Below are positions 15,687-23,492 of a stretch of DNA of 61,307 nt, one piece after another. The DNA is from JAWXCB01 sp034440455. Its GTDB lineage: Bacteria; Bacteroidota; Bacteroidia; Chitinophagales; CAIOSU01. Positions within the stretch are counted from its first letter, which is position 1; every line of letters begins with the position of its first letter. The notes below the pieces were generated by a model. The model searched no databases, had not been told where the DNA came from, and saw only the letters and a list, made by a program, of their open reading frames with translations. The position numbers and the translations under genes were made by a program. The DNA lies in NCBI GenBank assembly GCA_034440455.1, contig JAWXCB010000018.1, positions 1-61,307 on the forward strand, in the 5' to 3' direction.

Positions 15687-16697
15687 ATGAGGTCAGTAAC
15701 TTTAGTTGAAGCAAAGCAAGCATTACCGCAAAAAGGTTTTTTAAATTTGGAAATTCCTCCCGCGCTGGATTTGTTCCTTGAAATTGAAAAACTGAAAAAA
15801 GAAAAAAATGCCGTCATTCTTGCGCATTATTATCAGGATGCTGATATTCAGGATATAGCCGATTACATTGGCGACAGTCTCGGACTTTCGCAAGAGGCAG
15901 CCAAGACAAATGCTGACATGATTGTGTTTGCCGGAGTAAAATTCATGGCGGAAACAGCAAAAATTCTTTCACCGAAAAAGAAAGTTGTGGTGCCTGATTT
16001 GCGTGCCGGATGTTCGCTTGTGGATTCCTGTCCGCCTGAAGCGTTTATTAAATTCAGAGAAAGATATCCCAATCACATTGTGGTGACGTATGTGAACAGC
16101 TCTGCGGAAGTAAAAGCGCTTACGGATATTTCCTGCACTTCCACCAATGCCGTGCAGGTGATTGAAAGTATTCCAAAGGATCAGCCGATTCTTTTCGCGC
16201 CTGATAAAAATCTTGGTCGCTATCTCATAAAGAAAACCGGGCGTGATATGGTGTTGTGGGATGGCGCTTGCATGGTGCATGAAATCTTTTCGCTCGAAAA
16301 AATTACGAAGCTGCGTGAGCAACATCCAATTGCAAAGTTCATTGCGCATCCCGAATGTGAAGAAGCAGTGTTGAAACACGCGGATTTCATCGGCAGTACC
16401 ACAGGTTTGCTGAATTACACGATAAACAATGCTGCGCAGGAATTTATCGTAGCCACTGAAACAGGCATACTGCACCAGATGCAGAAAAAATCACCGCATA
16501 AAATATTTATTCCGGCACCGCCAAACAATAATTGCGCTTGTAACGACTGTCCTCACATGAAGTTAAACACGCTTGAAAAAATTTACCTCTGCATGAAATA
16601 TGAAGAACCGGAGGTTACGCTGCCTGATTCGCTGATTAAAGAAGCGAGAATATCAATTGACAGGATGCTGGAGATTTCTGCGCAGCATAAATTGTGA
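15687..16697 (+). CDS. nadA: Quinolinate synthase NadA
   Basis: 336 residues, ATG at 15687. Condenses iminoaspartate with dihydroxyacetone phosphate to quinolinate using a [4Fe-4S] cluster. Signature stretches: ILAHYYQDADIQDIADYIGDSL at about 43-64, FAGVKFMAETAKIL, PDLRAGCSLVDSC with cluster-type cysteines, VTYVNSSAEVKAL, HPECEE, and the C-terminal NNNCACNDCPHMKLNTLEK. Full length. A strong hairpin terminator follows 40 bases after the stop. Confidence 0.97.
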   Translation: MRSVTLVEAKQALPQKGFLNLEIPPALDLFLEIEKLKKEKNAVILAHYYQDADIQDIADYIGDSLGLSQEAAKTNADMIVFAGVKFMAETAKILSPKKKVVVPDLRAGCSLVDSCPPEAFIKFRERYPNHIVVTYVNSSAEVKALTDISCTSTNAVQVIESIPKDQPILFAPDKNLGRYLIKKTGRDMVLWDGACMVHEIFSLEKITKLREQHPIAKFIAHPECEEAVLKHADFIGSTTGLLNYTINNAAQEFIVATETGILHQMQKKSPHKIFIPAPPNNNCACNDCPHMKLNTLEKIYLCMKYEEPEVTLPDSLIKEARISIDRMLEISAQHKL

Positions 16698-16737
16698 TTT
16701 TGTTAATTATTTTTCCATTTCGTTTAATATTTTAATT

Positions 16738-16790
16738 GATTGCAACATTCAAGTTGCATTTGCAACTTGAATGTTGCAATCTTTTTCTTT
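16738..16790 (+). terminator. Strong hairpin terminator downstream of nadA
   Basis: A perfect inverted repeat with 21-bp arms at 16738-16758 and 16761-16781 (GATTGCAACATTCAAG...CTTGAATGTTGCAATC), followed on the plus strand by TTTTTCTTT. The stem is unusually long and AT-rich for a terminator. It overlaps the last codons of the minus-strand gene ending at 16749. Confidence 0.75.
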
Positions 16791-17018
16791 CGAAAGAAAA
16801 AGATAGACCAAAAGTATGAGTATGAACAAAGCAATGTAAAAGTTTCCGGCATATTCAATTCTCGTAAAGAAATCATCAAAAACGTCTCCTACCCCCCGAA
16901 AGCCGGGTTCTATTTTGGTATTCACAAAAATATCCGTGTAGAATATAAGCGCGTATCCAAAAGCAAGCAACAAAATATTAGCAAGCGGAATTGAAACAGC
17001 AGAATTCTTTATGTTCAT
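16749..17018 (-). CDS. Small two-helix membrane protein
   Basis: 89 residues from the ATG at 17018; a longer reading to 17051 uses a weaker start. Two hydrophobic helices are visible, about 9-29 (IPLANILLLAFGYALIFYTD) and about 58-78 (FYIALFILILLVYLFLS), separated by a polar loop with EPGFRGVGDVFDDFF. No family recognised. Its 5' end overlaps a 35-residue membrane ORF in another frame, and both lie downstream of a broken membrane-protein gene on the same strand, so the three may form an operon. Confidence 0.55.
   Translation of the reverse strand: MNIKNSAVSIPLANILLLAFGYALIFYTDIFVNTKIEPGFRGVGDVFDDFFTRIEYAGNFYIALFILILLVYLFLSKEKDCNIQVANAT
16779..16804. repeat. Perfect 26-bp palindrome next to the terminator
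   Basis: A gapless palindrome centred between 16791 and 16792 (CTTTCGAAAG core, poly-T and poly-A arms), sharing its first three bases with the terminator stem. It is inside the coding region of the minus-strand small membrane protein and may form an alternative terminator for that strand. Confidence 0.7.
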
Positions 17019-17085
17019 TTTTTTTAAGGAACACAAGTGCGCCAAGCACAATCAACACAATTAAATAAACAAGAATTGCTTCCAT
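16978..17085 (-). CDS. Tiny single-helix membrane protein
   Basis: 35 residues, ATG at 17085, TAA at 16978-16980. The first 19 residues form one hydrophobic helix (MEAILVYLIVLIVLGALVFL), followed by a KKNEHKEF basic patch, a layout typical of small accessory membrane subunits. It overlaps the 89-residue gene by 41 bases in a different frame and starts 15 bases after the stop of the upstream frameshifted gene. Too short for a family assignment. Confidence 0.45.
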   Translation of the reverse strand: MEAILVYLIVLIVLGALVFLKKNEHKEFCCFNSAC

Positions 17086-17100
17086 AGGGAGTTTGTTTTT

Positions 17101-17459
17101 TTAGGCATTCATCCCACCCTTTTTATTTCGGTATTTCCATACCCAAAACCCCAACGCAAGCAGCACAAGAATAATCAACGAGGCGACTTTCACCCACCAA
17201 TAAATCTTCGCGTCTTCTTCATGTCTTTTGCGCGCAACCTGCATGTATAAGATTTGGAGCGTATCCAACTCCCCGCTTTGCTTGCCCGTGAGGAATCCAT
17301 AAAAGCATCTGTTGATTTCAATGTGAAGTCAATCCTGCGCTTTCGTTCTTTCAATCGTTCCTTTAAGGAAAATCTGTCACGGGAAGGCGGGTTGATGGTG
17401 TCGGAAAAAAGATTAGTGACGCTGAATAAACAGATGATGCAGATGGAGATGTGCTTCAT
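17101..17459 (-). pseudogene. Frameshifted secreted or membrane protein gene
   Basis: From the ATG at 17459 the frame encodes a signal peptide (MKHISICIICLFSVTNLFS) and a basic region (SLKERLKERKRRID). Near a run of four C (17271-17274) the sensible reading moves to another frame, which continues ELDTLQILYMQVARKRHEED and a membrane helix (SLIILVLLALGFWVW) and stops at 17101. Adding one base in the homopolymer would give a 119-residue protein with an N-terminal signal and C-terminal anchor. It could be a real mutation, an assembly error or slippage. A parS-like site lies 13 bases upstream of the start. Confidence 0.6.
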
Positions 17460-17471
17460 GCGGATAGACGA

Positions 17472-17487
17472 GGTTTCACGTGGAACA
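17472..17487. other. parS-like site 1
   Basis: GGTTTCACGTGGAACA, 14 of 16 positions matching the widely conserved ParB-binding consensus TGTTTCACGTGAAACA. It is the weakest of three such sites within 332 bp upstream of mnmG. Confidence 0.6.
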
Positions 17488-17580
17488 AAGGTAGAGTTTA
17501 TAATAACCGATTTAAAACTGAAATGACAAGGTTTTATTTTAATAATATTGAAAGAGCATTGAGACATTAGATATCGAATT

Positions 17581-17695
17581 GCATAGGCACATAGTAACAT
17601 ATAAATATCACATATTTTATTTTGGTTTCCACGGAAGCTTTTATTCTTACCAATTTTTGGTTTCTATGTATTTCTCCTTTGTGCCTATGTGGTTA
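17581..17695. repeat. Degenerate interspersed repeat, family D, between parS sites
   Basis: Imperfect inverted ends: GCATAGGCACATAG at 17581-17594 and CTTTGTGCCTATGTGG at 17677-17692. Similar in type to the AGACGCAAAG/CGCCTTTGTGG element at 51153-51214. Most of the gap 17460-17850 is made of this repeat and the three parS-like sites; I see no gene in it. Confidence 0.5.
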
Positions 17696-17724
17696 AAAAT
17701 TTGTAGAATTAATAACCATAAATG

Positions 17725-17740
17725 TGTTTCACGTGGAACA
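17725..17740. other. parS-like site 2
   Basis: TGTTTCACGTGGAACA, 15 of 16 positions matching the ParB-binding consensus. It lies 253 bases from site 1 and 63 bases from site 3. Confidence 0.8.
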
Positions 17741-17787
17741 GCGAACACTTCAAGTCTCACAATCAACTCCAAACTCCAAACATTTCC

Positions 17788-17803
17788 TGTTCCACGTGGA
17801 ACA
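17788..17803. other. parS-like site 3 (perfect palindrome)
   Basis: TGTTCCACGTGGAACA, a perfect 16-bp palindrome with the CACGTG core of parS. It ends 47 bases before the mnmG start. Confidence 0.8.
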
Positions 17804-17829
17804 AATCCACAAAGCATAGCGACAATTCT

Positions 17830-17837
17830 TAACTTTG
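17830..17837 (+). promoter_or_regulatory. Possible -7 promoter box for mnmG
   Basis: TAACTTTG matches the Bacteroidota TAnnTTTG element and ends 13 bases before the ATG. No good upstream TTTG partner is visible, so it is a weak call. Confidence 0.35.
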
Positions 17838-17850
17838 CCTCCACCCTTCT

Positions 17851-19713
17851 ATGTTCAAGGAATATGATGTTATTGTTGTAGGTGCTGGTCATGCCGGCTG
17901 CGAGGCTGCTGCCGCTGCCGCAAAGCTCGGCTCATCGGTGCTGCTCGTCACCATGAACATGCAGACCATCGCGCAAATGTCGTGCAACCCTGCCATGGGC
18001 GGCATCGCAAAAGGACAAATCGTAAGAGAGATAGATGCGATTGGCGGAGGCTCAGGTATCATCACCGACAAAACGATGATTCAGTTCCGGATGCTCAACC
18101 GCTCAAAGGGACCCGCCATGTGGAGTCCCCGCGCCCAGAGCGACAGGCAACTGTTCGCCAATGAGTGGCGGCTGTATTTGGAATCCATCCCAAATGTTGA
18201 CTTCTGGCAGGATACAGCAAAAGAAATTATTGTGGAAAAAGGCAGGGCGTTTGGTGTAAGGACGACTATGGGTAGTGAAATCAGGGCAAAGGCGGTCGTA
18301 TTAACCAATGGTACCTTCCTGAACGGCATTATCCACATCGGGGAAAAGAAGTTCGGTGGCGGGAGGATGGCTGAGAAAGCCGCAACGGGCATTACGGAGC
18401 AACTGATTTCCCTTGGTTTTGAATCTGGCAGGATGAAAACAGGCACACCTCCGCGTGTGGACGGCAGAAGCCTCGATTACACCAAGATGGAAGTGCAGCC
18501 CGGTGATGAGAATCCGGGAAAATTTTCCTATACCGACACCAAGCCACTTGAAAGGCAGCTTCCTTGCCACGTGACCTATACTAATCAGGAAGTACACGAC
18601 ATTTTAAAGACAGGGTTTGACAAGTCGCCCATGTTCACAGGCAGAATTCAGGGCAGGGGACCAAGATACTGCCCTTCTATTGAGGATAAGATTGAGCGAT
18701 TCTCCGACCGTGACCGCCACCAGCTATTTGTAGAGCCGGAAGGGTGGCACACGGTGGAAATCTATGTAAATGGGTTCTCCAGTTCACTGCCGGAAGAGGT
18801 GCAGTTCGCTGCTATGAAGAAAATACCCGGATTTGAGAATGTCAAGATGTTCCGTCCGGGTTATGCAATTGAATATGACTGGTTCCCGCCAACACAATTG
18901 GAGCTTAGTTTGGAAACCAAGTTGGTGAAACATCTCTTTTTTGCAGGTCAAATCAACGGCACTACGGGATATGAAGAAGCCGCCTGCCAGGGATTGATAG
19001 CAGGTATCAACGCACACAGAGTTATCAACAATGAGGAGCCTGTTGTTTTGAAAAGGTCAGAGGCGTATATCGGGGTATTGATTGACGACCTTATCAACAA
19101 AGGGACGAACGAGCCTTACCGGATGTTCACATCTCGTGCAGAATACCGCATTTTGCTCCGACAGGATAATGCAGATATCAGGCTGACACCTATGGGAGCT
19201 AAAATCGGGCTTGCAGGGCAGGATAGACTGAGTAGGGTAGAGCAGAAAAGAAAAAATTCGGAAGAAATAACGCGCCATTTCAAGGAAAAAAGTATTCCGG
19301 CAGAAGAAGCGAACGCGCTGATGCATGATTTGGACACAAATCCGGTGAAAGAAAGAACGAAACTCTACAATCTGTTGAAAAGACCGCAGTTAGATACGGC
19401 TTTATTGAGACAAGGCGTACCCGCTTTGGATGAATTCCTTAAAAAATTTTCACAAGAAGAAATTGAACTCGCTGAAATCGAGATGAAATACGATGGATAT
19501 GTGGAAAGAGAAAAGGAACTCGCAGATAAAATGGTGAAACTTGAAGGCGTGGCGATTAGCGAGAACTTTGATTTCAGCAAACTAAAATCGCTTTCAAATG
19601 AAGCACGGGAAAAATTGGCTCAAGTTCGCCCCCGCACACTGGGGCAGGCAAGCCGCGTGAGCGGAGTAACGCCCTCGGATATTTCAGTATTGATGGTTTA
19701 CATGCGAAGATGA
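17851..19713 (+). CDS. mnmG: tRNA uridine-5-carboxymethylaminomethyl modification enzyme MnmG
   Basis: 620 residues, ATG at 17851. FAD protein that with MnmE places the carboxymethylaminomethyl group on wobble uridine 34. Motifs: VVGAGHAGCEAA (FAD Rossmann loop, about 9-20), MSCNPAMGGIAKGQIVREIDA, GTFLNGIIHIG, GRGPRYCPSIEDKI with a conserved Cys, the C-terminal half with NGTTGYEEAACQGL, and the helical end. Full length. The stop overlaps the next gene by ATGA. Proximity to parS-like sites fits its common position near replication origins. Confidence 0.97.
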   Translation: MFKEYDVIVVGAGHAGCEAAAAAAKLGSSVLLVTMNMQTIAQMSCNPAMGGIAKGQIVREIDAIGGGSGIITDKTMIQFRMLNRSKGPAMWSPRAQSDRQLFANEWRLYLESIPNVDFWQDTAKEIIVEKGRAFGVRTTMGSEIRAKAVVLTNGTFLNGIIHIGEKKFGGGRMAEKAATGITEQLISLGFESGRMKTGTPPRVDGRSLDYTKMEVQPGDENPGKFSYTDTKPLERQLPCHVTYTNQEVHDILKTGFDKSPMFTGRIQGRGPRYCPSIEDKIERFSDRDRHQLFVEPEGWHTVEIYVNGFSSSLPEEVQFAAMKKIPGFENVKMFRPGYAIEYDWFPPTQLELSLETKLVKHLFFAGQINGTTGYEEAACQGLIAGINAHRVINNEEPVVLKRSEAYIGVLIDDLINKGTNEPYRMFTSRAEYRILLRQDNADIRLTPMGAKIGLAGQDRLSRVEQKRKNSEEITRHFKEKSIPAEEANALMHDLDTNPVKERTKLYNLLKRPQLDTALLRQGVPALDEFLKKFSQEEIELAEIEMKYDGYVEREKELADKMVKLEGVAISENFDFSKLKSLSNEAREKLAQVRPRTLGQASRVSGVTPSDISVLMVYMRR

Positions 19714-21326
19714 TGAAAAAGACAAAGCTCTTAGCCTTTAGCTGCTGGCTGTTAGCTTCCTGCGCGAATATTGTTGCTCCTACAGGCGGACCAAAGGATG
19801 AACAGCCGCCCAAAATTGTTGGAGAAAGTTCGGCAAATTATTCGACACGTTTCACGGGGAACACTATTGCAATAGAATTTGATGAGTATGTGCAGTTGAA
19901 TAATCCATCGCAGGAGATTGTGATTTCACCCGCAATAGAACCGGAGCCGAAATTCAGCATTAAAGGCAAGCGGCTTACAATCGAATTTAAAGGAACATTA
20001 GATAGTGCTACCACTTATACGATTGCCTTTGGAGAAGCGCTAAAGGATGCAAATGAGTCAAATACGCTGTCAGGATTTAAATATGTTTTCTCCACGGGCG
20101 AAGAATTGGATTCGCTTTTCGTTAAAGGAAAGGTCACCATCGCAAAGAGCGACAATCCAGCTGATAAAGTGCTGGTGATGCTCTACAAGGAAACAACTGA
20201 CAGTATTGTGTTTCAAAAGAAGCCTTTCTACTTCACGAAAACGGACAGCGAAGGAAGATTCTCGCTTGAAAATATCAGGGTAGGGGAGTACAAAATTTTC
20301 GCTTTGAAGGATGAGAACTTTAATTATCTCTATGATTTGCCGAATGAAGAAATCGCATTTGCGGAATTACCTATTCGTGTGGATTCATCGAATGCTCCCA
20401 TCCCGCTTTTTTTGTTCAAAGAAGACAGAAAGCAGCCGCTGAAGGTGCTTTCAAAAGATGATTCAAAACAAGAATGTTTTAAAATGATTCTTTCGGGCAA
20501 AGCGGAAAGCGTAGAATTATTTGCGCTGAACAATACGATACCCGCAGGTATTACAGAATATAATGCAACGCGTGACTCCGTTACCGTATGGTACACACGC
20601 CCATGGAAGGCTGAAACAGCAAGACTTCTGTTGAATAATGAAATTGCTGATACATTTAGCGTGCGCAGCGCAATTACGGGAAGAGACTCGCTGAAAAATA
20701 AATTAAGTGAATTAACTCTGCTTTCAAGAAGAGAAACATATCATCCTGCCGATAAAATTTTCGTTTTACTGAATCGCCCCGCACAATCAGCCGACTTTAC
20801 AAATATTATGTTGGAGCAGGACAGCCCGCAAATTGAATTAAAATATAACTTAATTCATTTTACGGATTCTGTTCAAAGAAAAATAGAGATTGATTTTATC
20901 CGAAAGCCGGGAACCGCTTATACAGTGCGCTTTCCCAAAGGAACATTCAAAGATTATTTTGGATTAACGAATGATTCGCTTGAATGGAATGTGGTTACAA
21001 AGAAGCAGGAAGACTTTGCCTCACTCAAACTCACCGTTAGCGGTAATGAGAACACGAATTATATTCTGCAATTGCTTGGTGATAATGAATCGGTGGCGAT
21101 AGAAAAAATATTTTCAGGTAAAGCAGTTTTTCAATTTAATGATTTGCTGCCCGGCTCATATCAGCCTCTTCTAATTTACGACACGAACAAAAATGGGAAA
21201 TGGGATGCGGGCGATTATATTTTGAAAGCACAACCCGAAAAAACATATCGCCACCCTGAGCCGATAAATCTGCGCGCCAACTGGGAAATGGAAGTTGAAC
21301 TGAGGTTAGCAAGTAGCGAGCAATAA
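19710..21326 (+). CDS. Ig-like domain lipoprotein
   Basis: 538 residues, starting in the ATGA overlap with mnmG; a second ATG follows at once at 19713. Lipobox LLASC near residue 18 after a short hydrophobic stretch. A bacterial Ig-like domain at about 35-130 (PPKIVGES, NTIAIEFDEYVQLNN, TYTIAFGEALKDANES) is followed by beta-rich repeats and a prealbumin-like segment (FYFTKTDSEGRFSLENIRVGEYKIFAL). Probably an outer-membrane lipoprotein. Function unknown; co-transcription with mnmG looks accidental or is a lineage habit. Confidence 0.8.
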   Translation: MMKKTKLLAFSCWLLASCANIVAPTGGPKDEQPPKIVGESSANYSTRFTGNTIAIEFDEYVQLNNPSQEIVISPAIEPEPKFSIKGKRLTIEFKGTLDSATTYTIAFGEALKDANESNTLSGFKYVFSTGEELDSLFVKGKVTIAKSDNPADKVLVMLYKETTDSIVFQKKPFYFTKTDSEGRFSLENIRVGEYKIFALKDENFNYLYDLPNEEIAFAELPIRVDSSNAPIPLFLFKEDRKQPLKVLSKDDSKQECFKMILSGKAESVELFALNNTIPAGITEYNATRDSVTVWYTRPWKAETARLLLNNEIADTFSVRSAITGRDSLKNKLSELTLLSRRETYHPADKIFVLLNRPAQSADFTNIMLEQDSPQIELKYNLIHFTDSVQRKIEIDFIRKPGTAYTVRFPKGTFKDYFGLTNDSLEWNVVTKKQEDFASLKLTVSGNENTNYILQLLGDNESVAIEKIFSGKAVFQFNDLLPGSYQPLLIYDTNKNGKWDAGDYILKAQPEKTYRHPEPINLRANWEMEVELRLASSEQ

Positions 21327-21339
21327 GCCGCCTTGCATA

Positions 21340-21762
21340 TCATTTCATTGAAGCAAGCGCATCAAGACACTGATTTTCCAGCTTGCGCATTTGCTTTTGT
21401 TTAGCAGGAGTTTTATCGCTGTATCCCAACAGGTGCAACACGCCATGAATGATCACCCGATGTAACTCATTCTCAAAAGAATTTCCCCCGGCATTATCCT
21501 TTACACGTTCAATGCTGATAAAAATATCACCAGAAATAGTTTCTAAATTTTCCGACAGGTCAAACGTGATTACATCCGTGAAGTAATCGTGGTTTAAATG
21601 TTTTTTATTTAAAGCAAGCAGGTAATTGTCAGAGCAGAAAATGAAATTGATGTTGCCTGATTTCTTTTTAAAAGAAGAAATCACATTTTTTATCCACCAT
21701 TTTGCAAGCGCAGATTTATTCAGAACAAAATCAACATCTTCCTTGTGGAAGTAAACGGGCAA
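21340..21762 (-). CDS. ybeY: Endoribonuclease YbeY
   Basis: 140 residues with a TTG start at 21762, needed because no Met precedes the conserved N-terminus. Zinc-dependent RNase of 16S rRNA 3'-end maturation and ribosome quality control. Motif region: DYFTDVITFDLSE and GDIFISIERVKDNA, then HRVIIHGVLHLLGYSDK near the end. The last ligand position, GYDH in many bacteria, reads GYSD; from memory similar endings occur in other Bacteroidota. The upstream RsbW-like gene ends 2 bases before this start, so they are probably one transcript. Confidence 0.9.
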   Translation of the reverse strand: MPVYFHKEDVDFVLNKSALAKWWIKNVISSFKKKSGNINFIFCSDNYLLALNKKHLNHDYFTDVITFDLSENLETISGDIFISIERVKDNAGGNSFENELHRVIIHGVLHLLGYSDKTPAKQKQMRKLENQCLDALASMK

Positions 21763-21764
21763 GA

Positions 21765-22184
21765 TTAGTGCAATTGAATAGTGAAGCGCATCTCAACAGA
21801 AGATCCGCCATTGGAGTATTTGAGATGATTGGAAAGTTGGCGCATCAGGAATACACCGCGACCAGTAAGCTTCTCGCGATTTTCGGGCGCAGTAGGGTCT
21901 GCTAAATGTTCAAAATCAAATCCTTCGCCTTCATCCTCCGCAAGGAAGGAGAGTACATTATCCTTTTTGAAGTAAGACAACTTAACTTTTTTTACCGGGC
22001 TTAATTTATTGCCGTGAATGATACAGTTATTCACCGCTTCTGTCAAGCAGATTAAAATATTTCCATAGAGTTCGTCAGGAATCTCAATCTCTTCGCGCAG
22101 TTGTTCAACAAAACCTTCTACTTCCGAAATACTTTCCGGTGTAGAATCAAGGATGATTTGGTAATCTTTATCTACGAGGCTCAT
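21765..22184 (-). CDS. RsbW-like anti-sigma / serine kinase ATPase
   Basis: 139 residues from the ATG at 22184, chosen over a TTG three codons upstream. GHKL-type ATPase fold: the N-box helix ILICLTEAVNNCIIHGN at about 43-59, the G1 box LAEDEGEGFDFEHLADPT, and the G2 region RGVFLMRQL near the C-terminus. Such proteins bind sigma factors or phosphorylate STAS-domain antagonists. No STAS or SpoIIE partner lies nearby in the window, so the partner is unknown. Confidence 0.88.
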   Translation of the reverse strand: MSLVDKDYQIILDSTPESISEVEGFVEQLREEIEIPDELYGNILICLTEAVNNCIIHGNKLSPVKKVKLSYFKKDNVLSFLAEDEGEGFDFEHLADPTAPENREKLTGRGVFLMRQLSNHLKYSNGGSSVEMRFTIQLH

Positions 22185-22232
22185 GGTGTGCAATTTAGGA
22201 AAAGGAGTGAATTAATCAATTCAACAGGTTTT

Positions 22233-23135
22233 TTATTTCGTAAGAATATCCCACACAATGAGCTTGATGGTATCCTTCCATCGCGCGCTTACAAGTAAGT
22301 CTTCCTTTTTTAATTGCGGTTTACTTTTTTGAAGCGCAGCTAAATAGGTATTGAAATGTTTTTCCAACAAAGGCTCTTTGCCCGTAATAATTGAGCGTAT
22401 TGTTGTGGCGTTGAAATGAACAAAAATGATAGGAAACTCCCCGTCAATTAAAATCTCGCCATCAACTTCAACTCTTGGGCAAACGTGATTATTCCAGTCT
22501 GCAACATTGCACCCCTTATGCCTGACGATATATGCGTCATCAAGAATAACCGGCATCAGGTCGAGATATTTTTGGTCATCATGCAACCCGCGCCAGGCGT
22601 TGCGCTCCGTCTTATAGGCGCAGCAACCGCCCCACCATTCCAATCCTTCTATTGCTTTCCGATTCACGCCAACAAATCCCGCATTATACAACCCTACCCG
22701 AAAATTTGCCTCAAGCCAAATCTGGTCTTTGTGCGGATTCCGCATATAATTATGCGGAGTGAGCAGGAAGGAATATTGATTTAGATGCTCAAACAAAAAC
22801 ACATAATCATTGAAGAGAAAAATATCATTATCAACGTAGAGAATTTTTTCAATTTCTTTTTGCGCAAGCAAATGTTTTAAGAGCACAGCCTTCATTGCCC
22901 ATCTCAATTTGTCTTTATCGCGGGAATACTTTGAGATAATTTCTTTTGCTACCGTTGAATTGCGAATATTATCGAGTGAATAATAAGAAAGAGAATCAAG
23001 ATTAGTGTCAGGAATATAATCATCTACTACCAGCACATGCAAATGAGCAGCATGGTTTTGATTTTTAATTGAATCAAAAAGAGCATATACCTTGAATAAA
23101 TGGTCAGCCGTAGTGATTGTGCAGAAATGGTACAT
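22233..23135 (-). CDS. Glycosyltransferase of the GT8-like / nucleotide-diphospho-sugar fold
   Basis: 300 residues, ATG at 23135. GT-A-type order: an N-terminal strand (MYHFCTITTADHLFKVYALFDSI), the variable middle, then the metal-binding DxD motif in ILYVDNDIFLF at about 118-128. Later come YNAGFVGVNRKAIEGLEWW, HDDQKYLDLMPV and HKGCNVADWN. No signal or membrane segment. Donor and acceptor cannot be predicted. It sits just upstream of the RsbW-like gene with a 48-bp gap. Confidence 0.75.
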   Translation of the reverse strand: MYHFCTITTADHLFKVYALFDSIKNQNHAAHLHVLVVDDYIPDTNLDSLSYYSLDNIRNSTVAKEIISKYSRDKDKLRWAMKAVLLKHLLAQKEIEKILYVDNDIFLFNDYVFLFEHLNQYSFLLTPHNYMRNPHKDQIWLEANFRVGLYNAGFVGVNRKAIEGLEWWGGCCAYKTERNAWRGLHDDQKYLDLMPVILDDAYIVRHKGCNVADWNNHVCPRVEVDGEILIDGEFPIIFVHFNATTIRSIITGKEPLLEKHFNTYLAALQKSKPQLKKEDLLVSARWKDTIKLIVWDILTK

Positions 23136-23220
23136 TCAGTCTGTAAGGATTCTGGTTCGGTTAATCTAAGGAGAAATATGTTGAAACCCAACACCAATCA
23201 TATTTCAGGAACGGGTAAAA

Positions 23221-23257
23221 ATAAAAAAAGCCAACCGGAATTTTCCGATTGGCTTTG
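23221..23257 (-). terminator. Intrinsic terminator of tRNA-Asn
   Basis: On the minus strand the tRNA is followed at once by AAAGCCAATCGGAA, a short loop, and TTCCGGTTGGCTTTTTTTAT. The stem has one G-U pair and ends in seven T. Confidence 0.85.
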
Positions 23258-23331
23258 CTCCTCCTCTAGGATTTGAACCTAGGACCTACTGGTTAACAGC
23301 CAGTCGCTCTAACCAACTGAGCTAAGGAGGA
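23258..23331 (-). tRNA. tRNA-Asn (anticodon GTT)
   Basis: 74 nt. Acceptor arms TCCTCCT and AGGAGGA, D stem GCTC/GAGC, anticodon stem ACTGG/CCAGT with loop CTGTTAA (anticodon GTT), T stem CTAGG/CCTAG with loop TTCAAAT, discriminator G. No CCA is encoded. A terminator follows directly, so it is a single-gene transcript. Confidence 0.97.
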
Positions 23332-23361
23332 ATATTTTCACTCTTTCCCTGCTGCTCTAAC

Positions 23362-23387
23362 CCTGCCTTCGTTAAAGCTTCGGCAGG
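23362..23387. repeat. Short palindromic repeat CCTGCC...GGCAGG
   Basis: CCTGCCTTCGTTAAAG followed by CTTCGGCAGG forms a small hairpin. It lies in the 161-bp gap upstream of the PfkB kinase, which otherwise shows nothing but possible promoter sequence. Confidence 0.45.
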
Positions 23388-23492
23388 CAAGCAACAGGGC
23401 GAAAAAGGATTGTTTAAAAGAACGAGCGGCAAATTTACTCCAACAAGATAAATAATGCAATCTTTGCGCAAAATTTTAAAACACCATTTTGA

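Noticed and set aside
17190..17600. 136-residue minus-strand ORF as an intact gene
   Set aside because: Its first 47 residues run through a parS-like site and its end switches to nonsense after a C run; the signal peptide starts at Met48. I treat it as a frameshifted gene instead.
18555..18575. CACGTG in mnmG as a fourth parS site
   Set aside because: Only the six-base core matches (GCCACGTGACC); the flanks do not fit the 16-mer.
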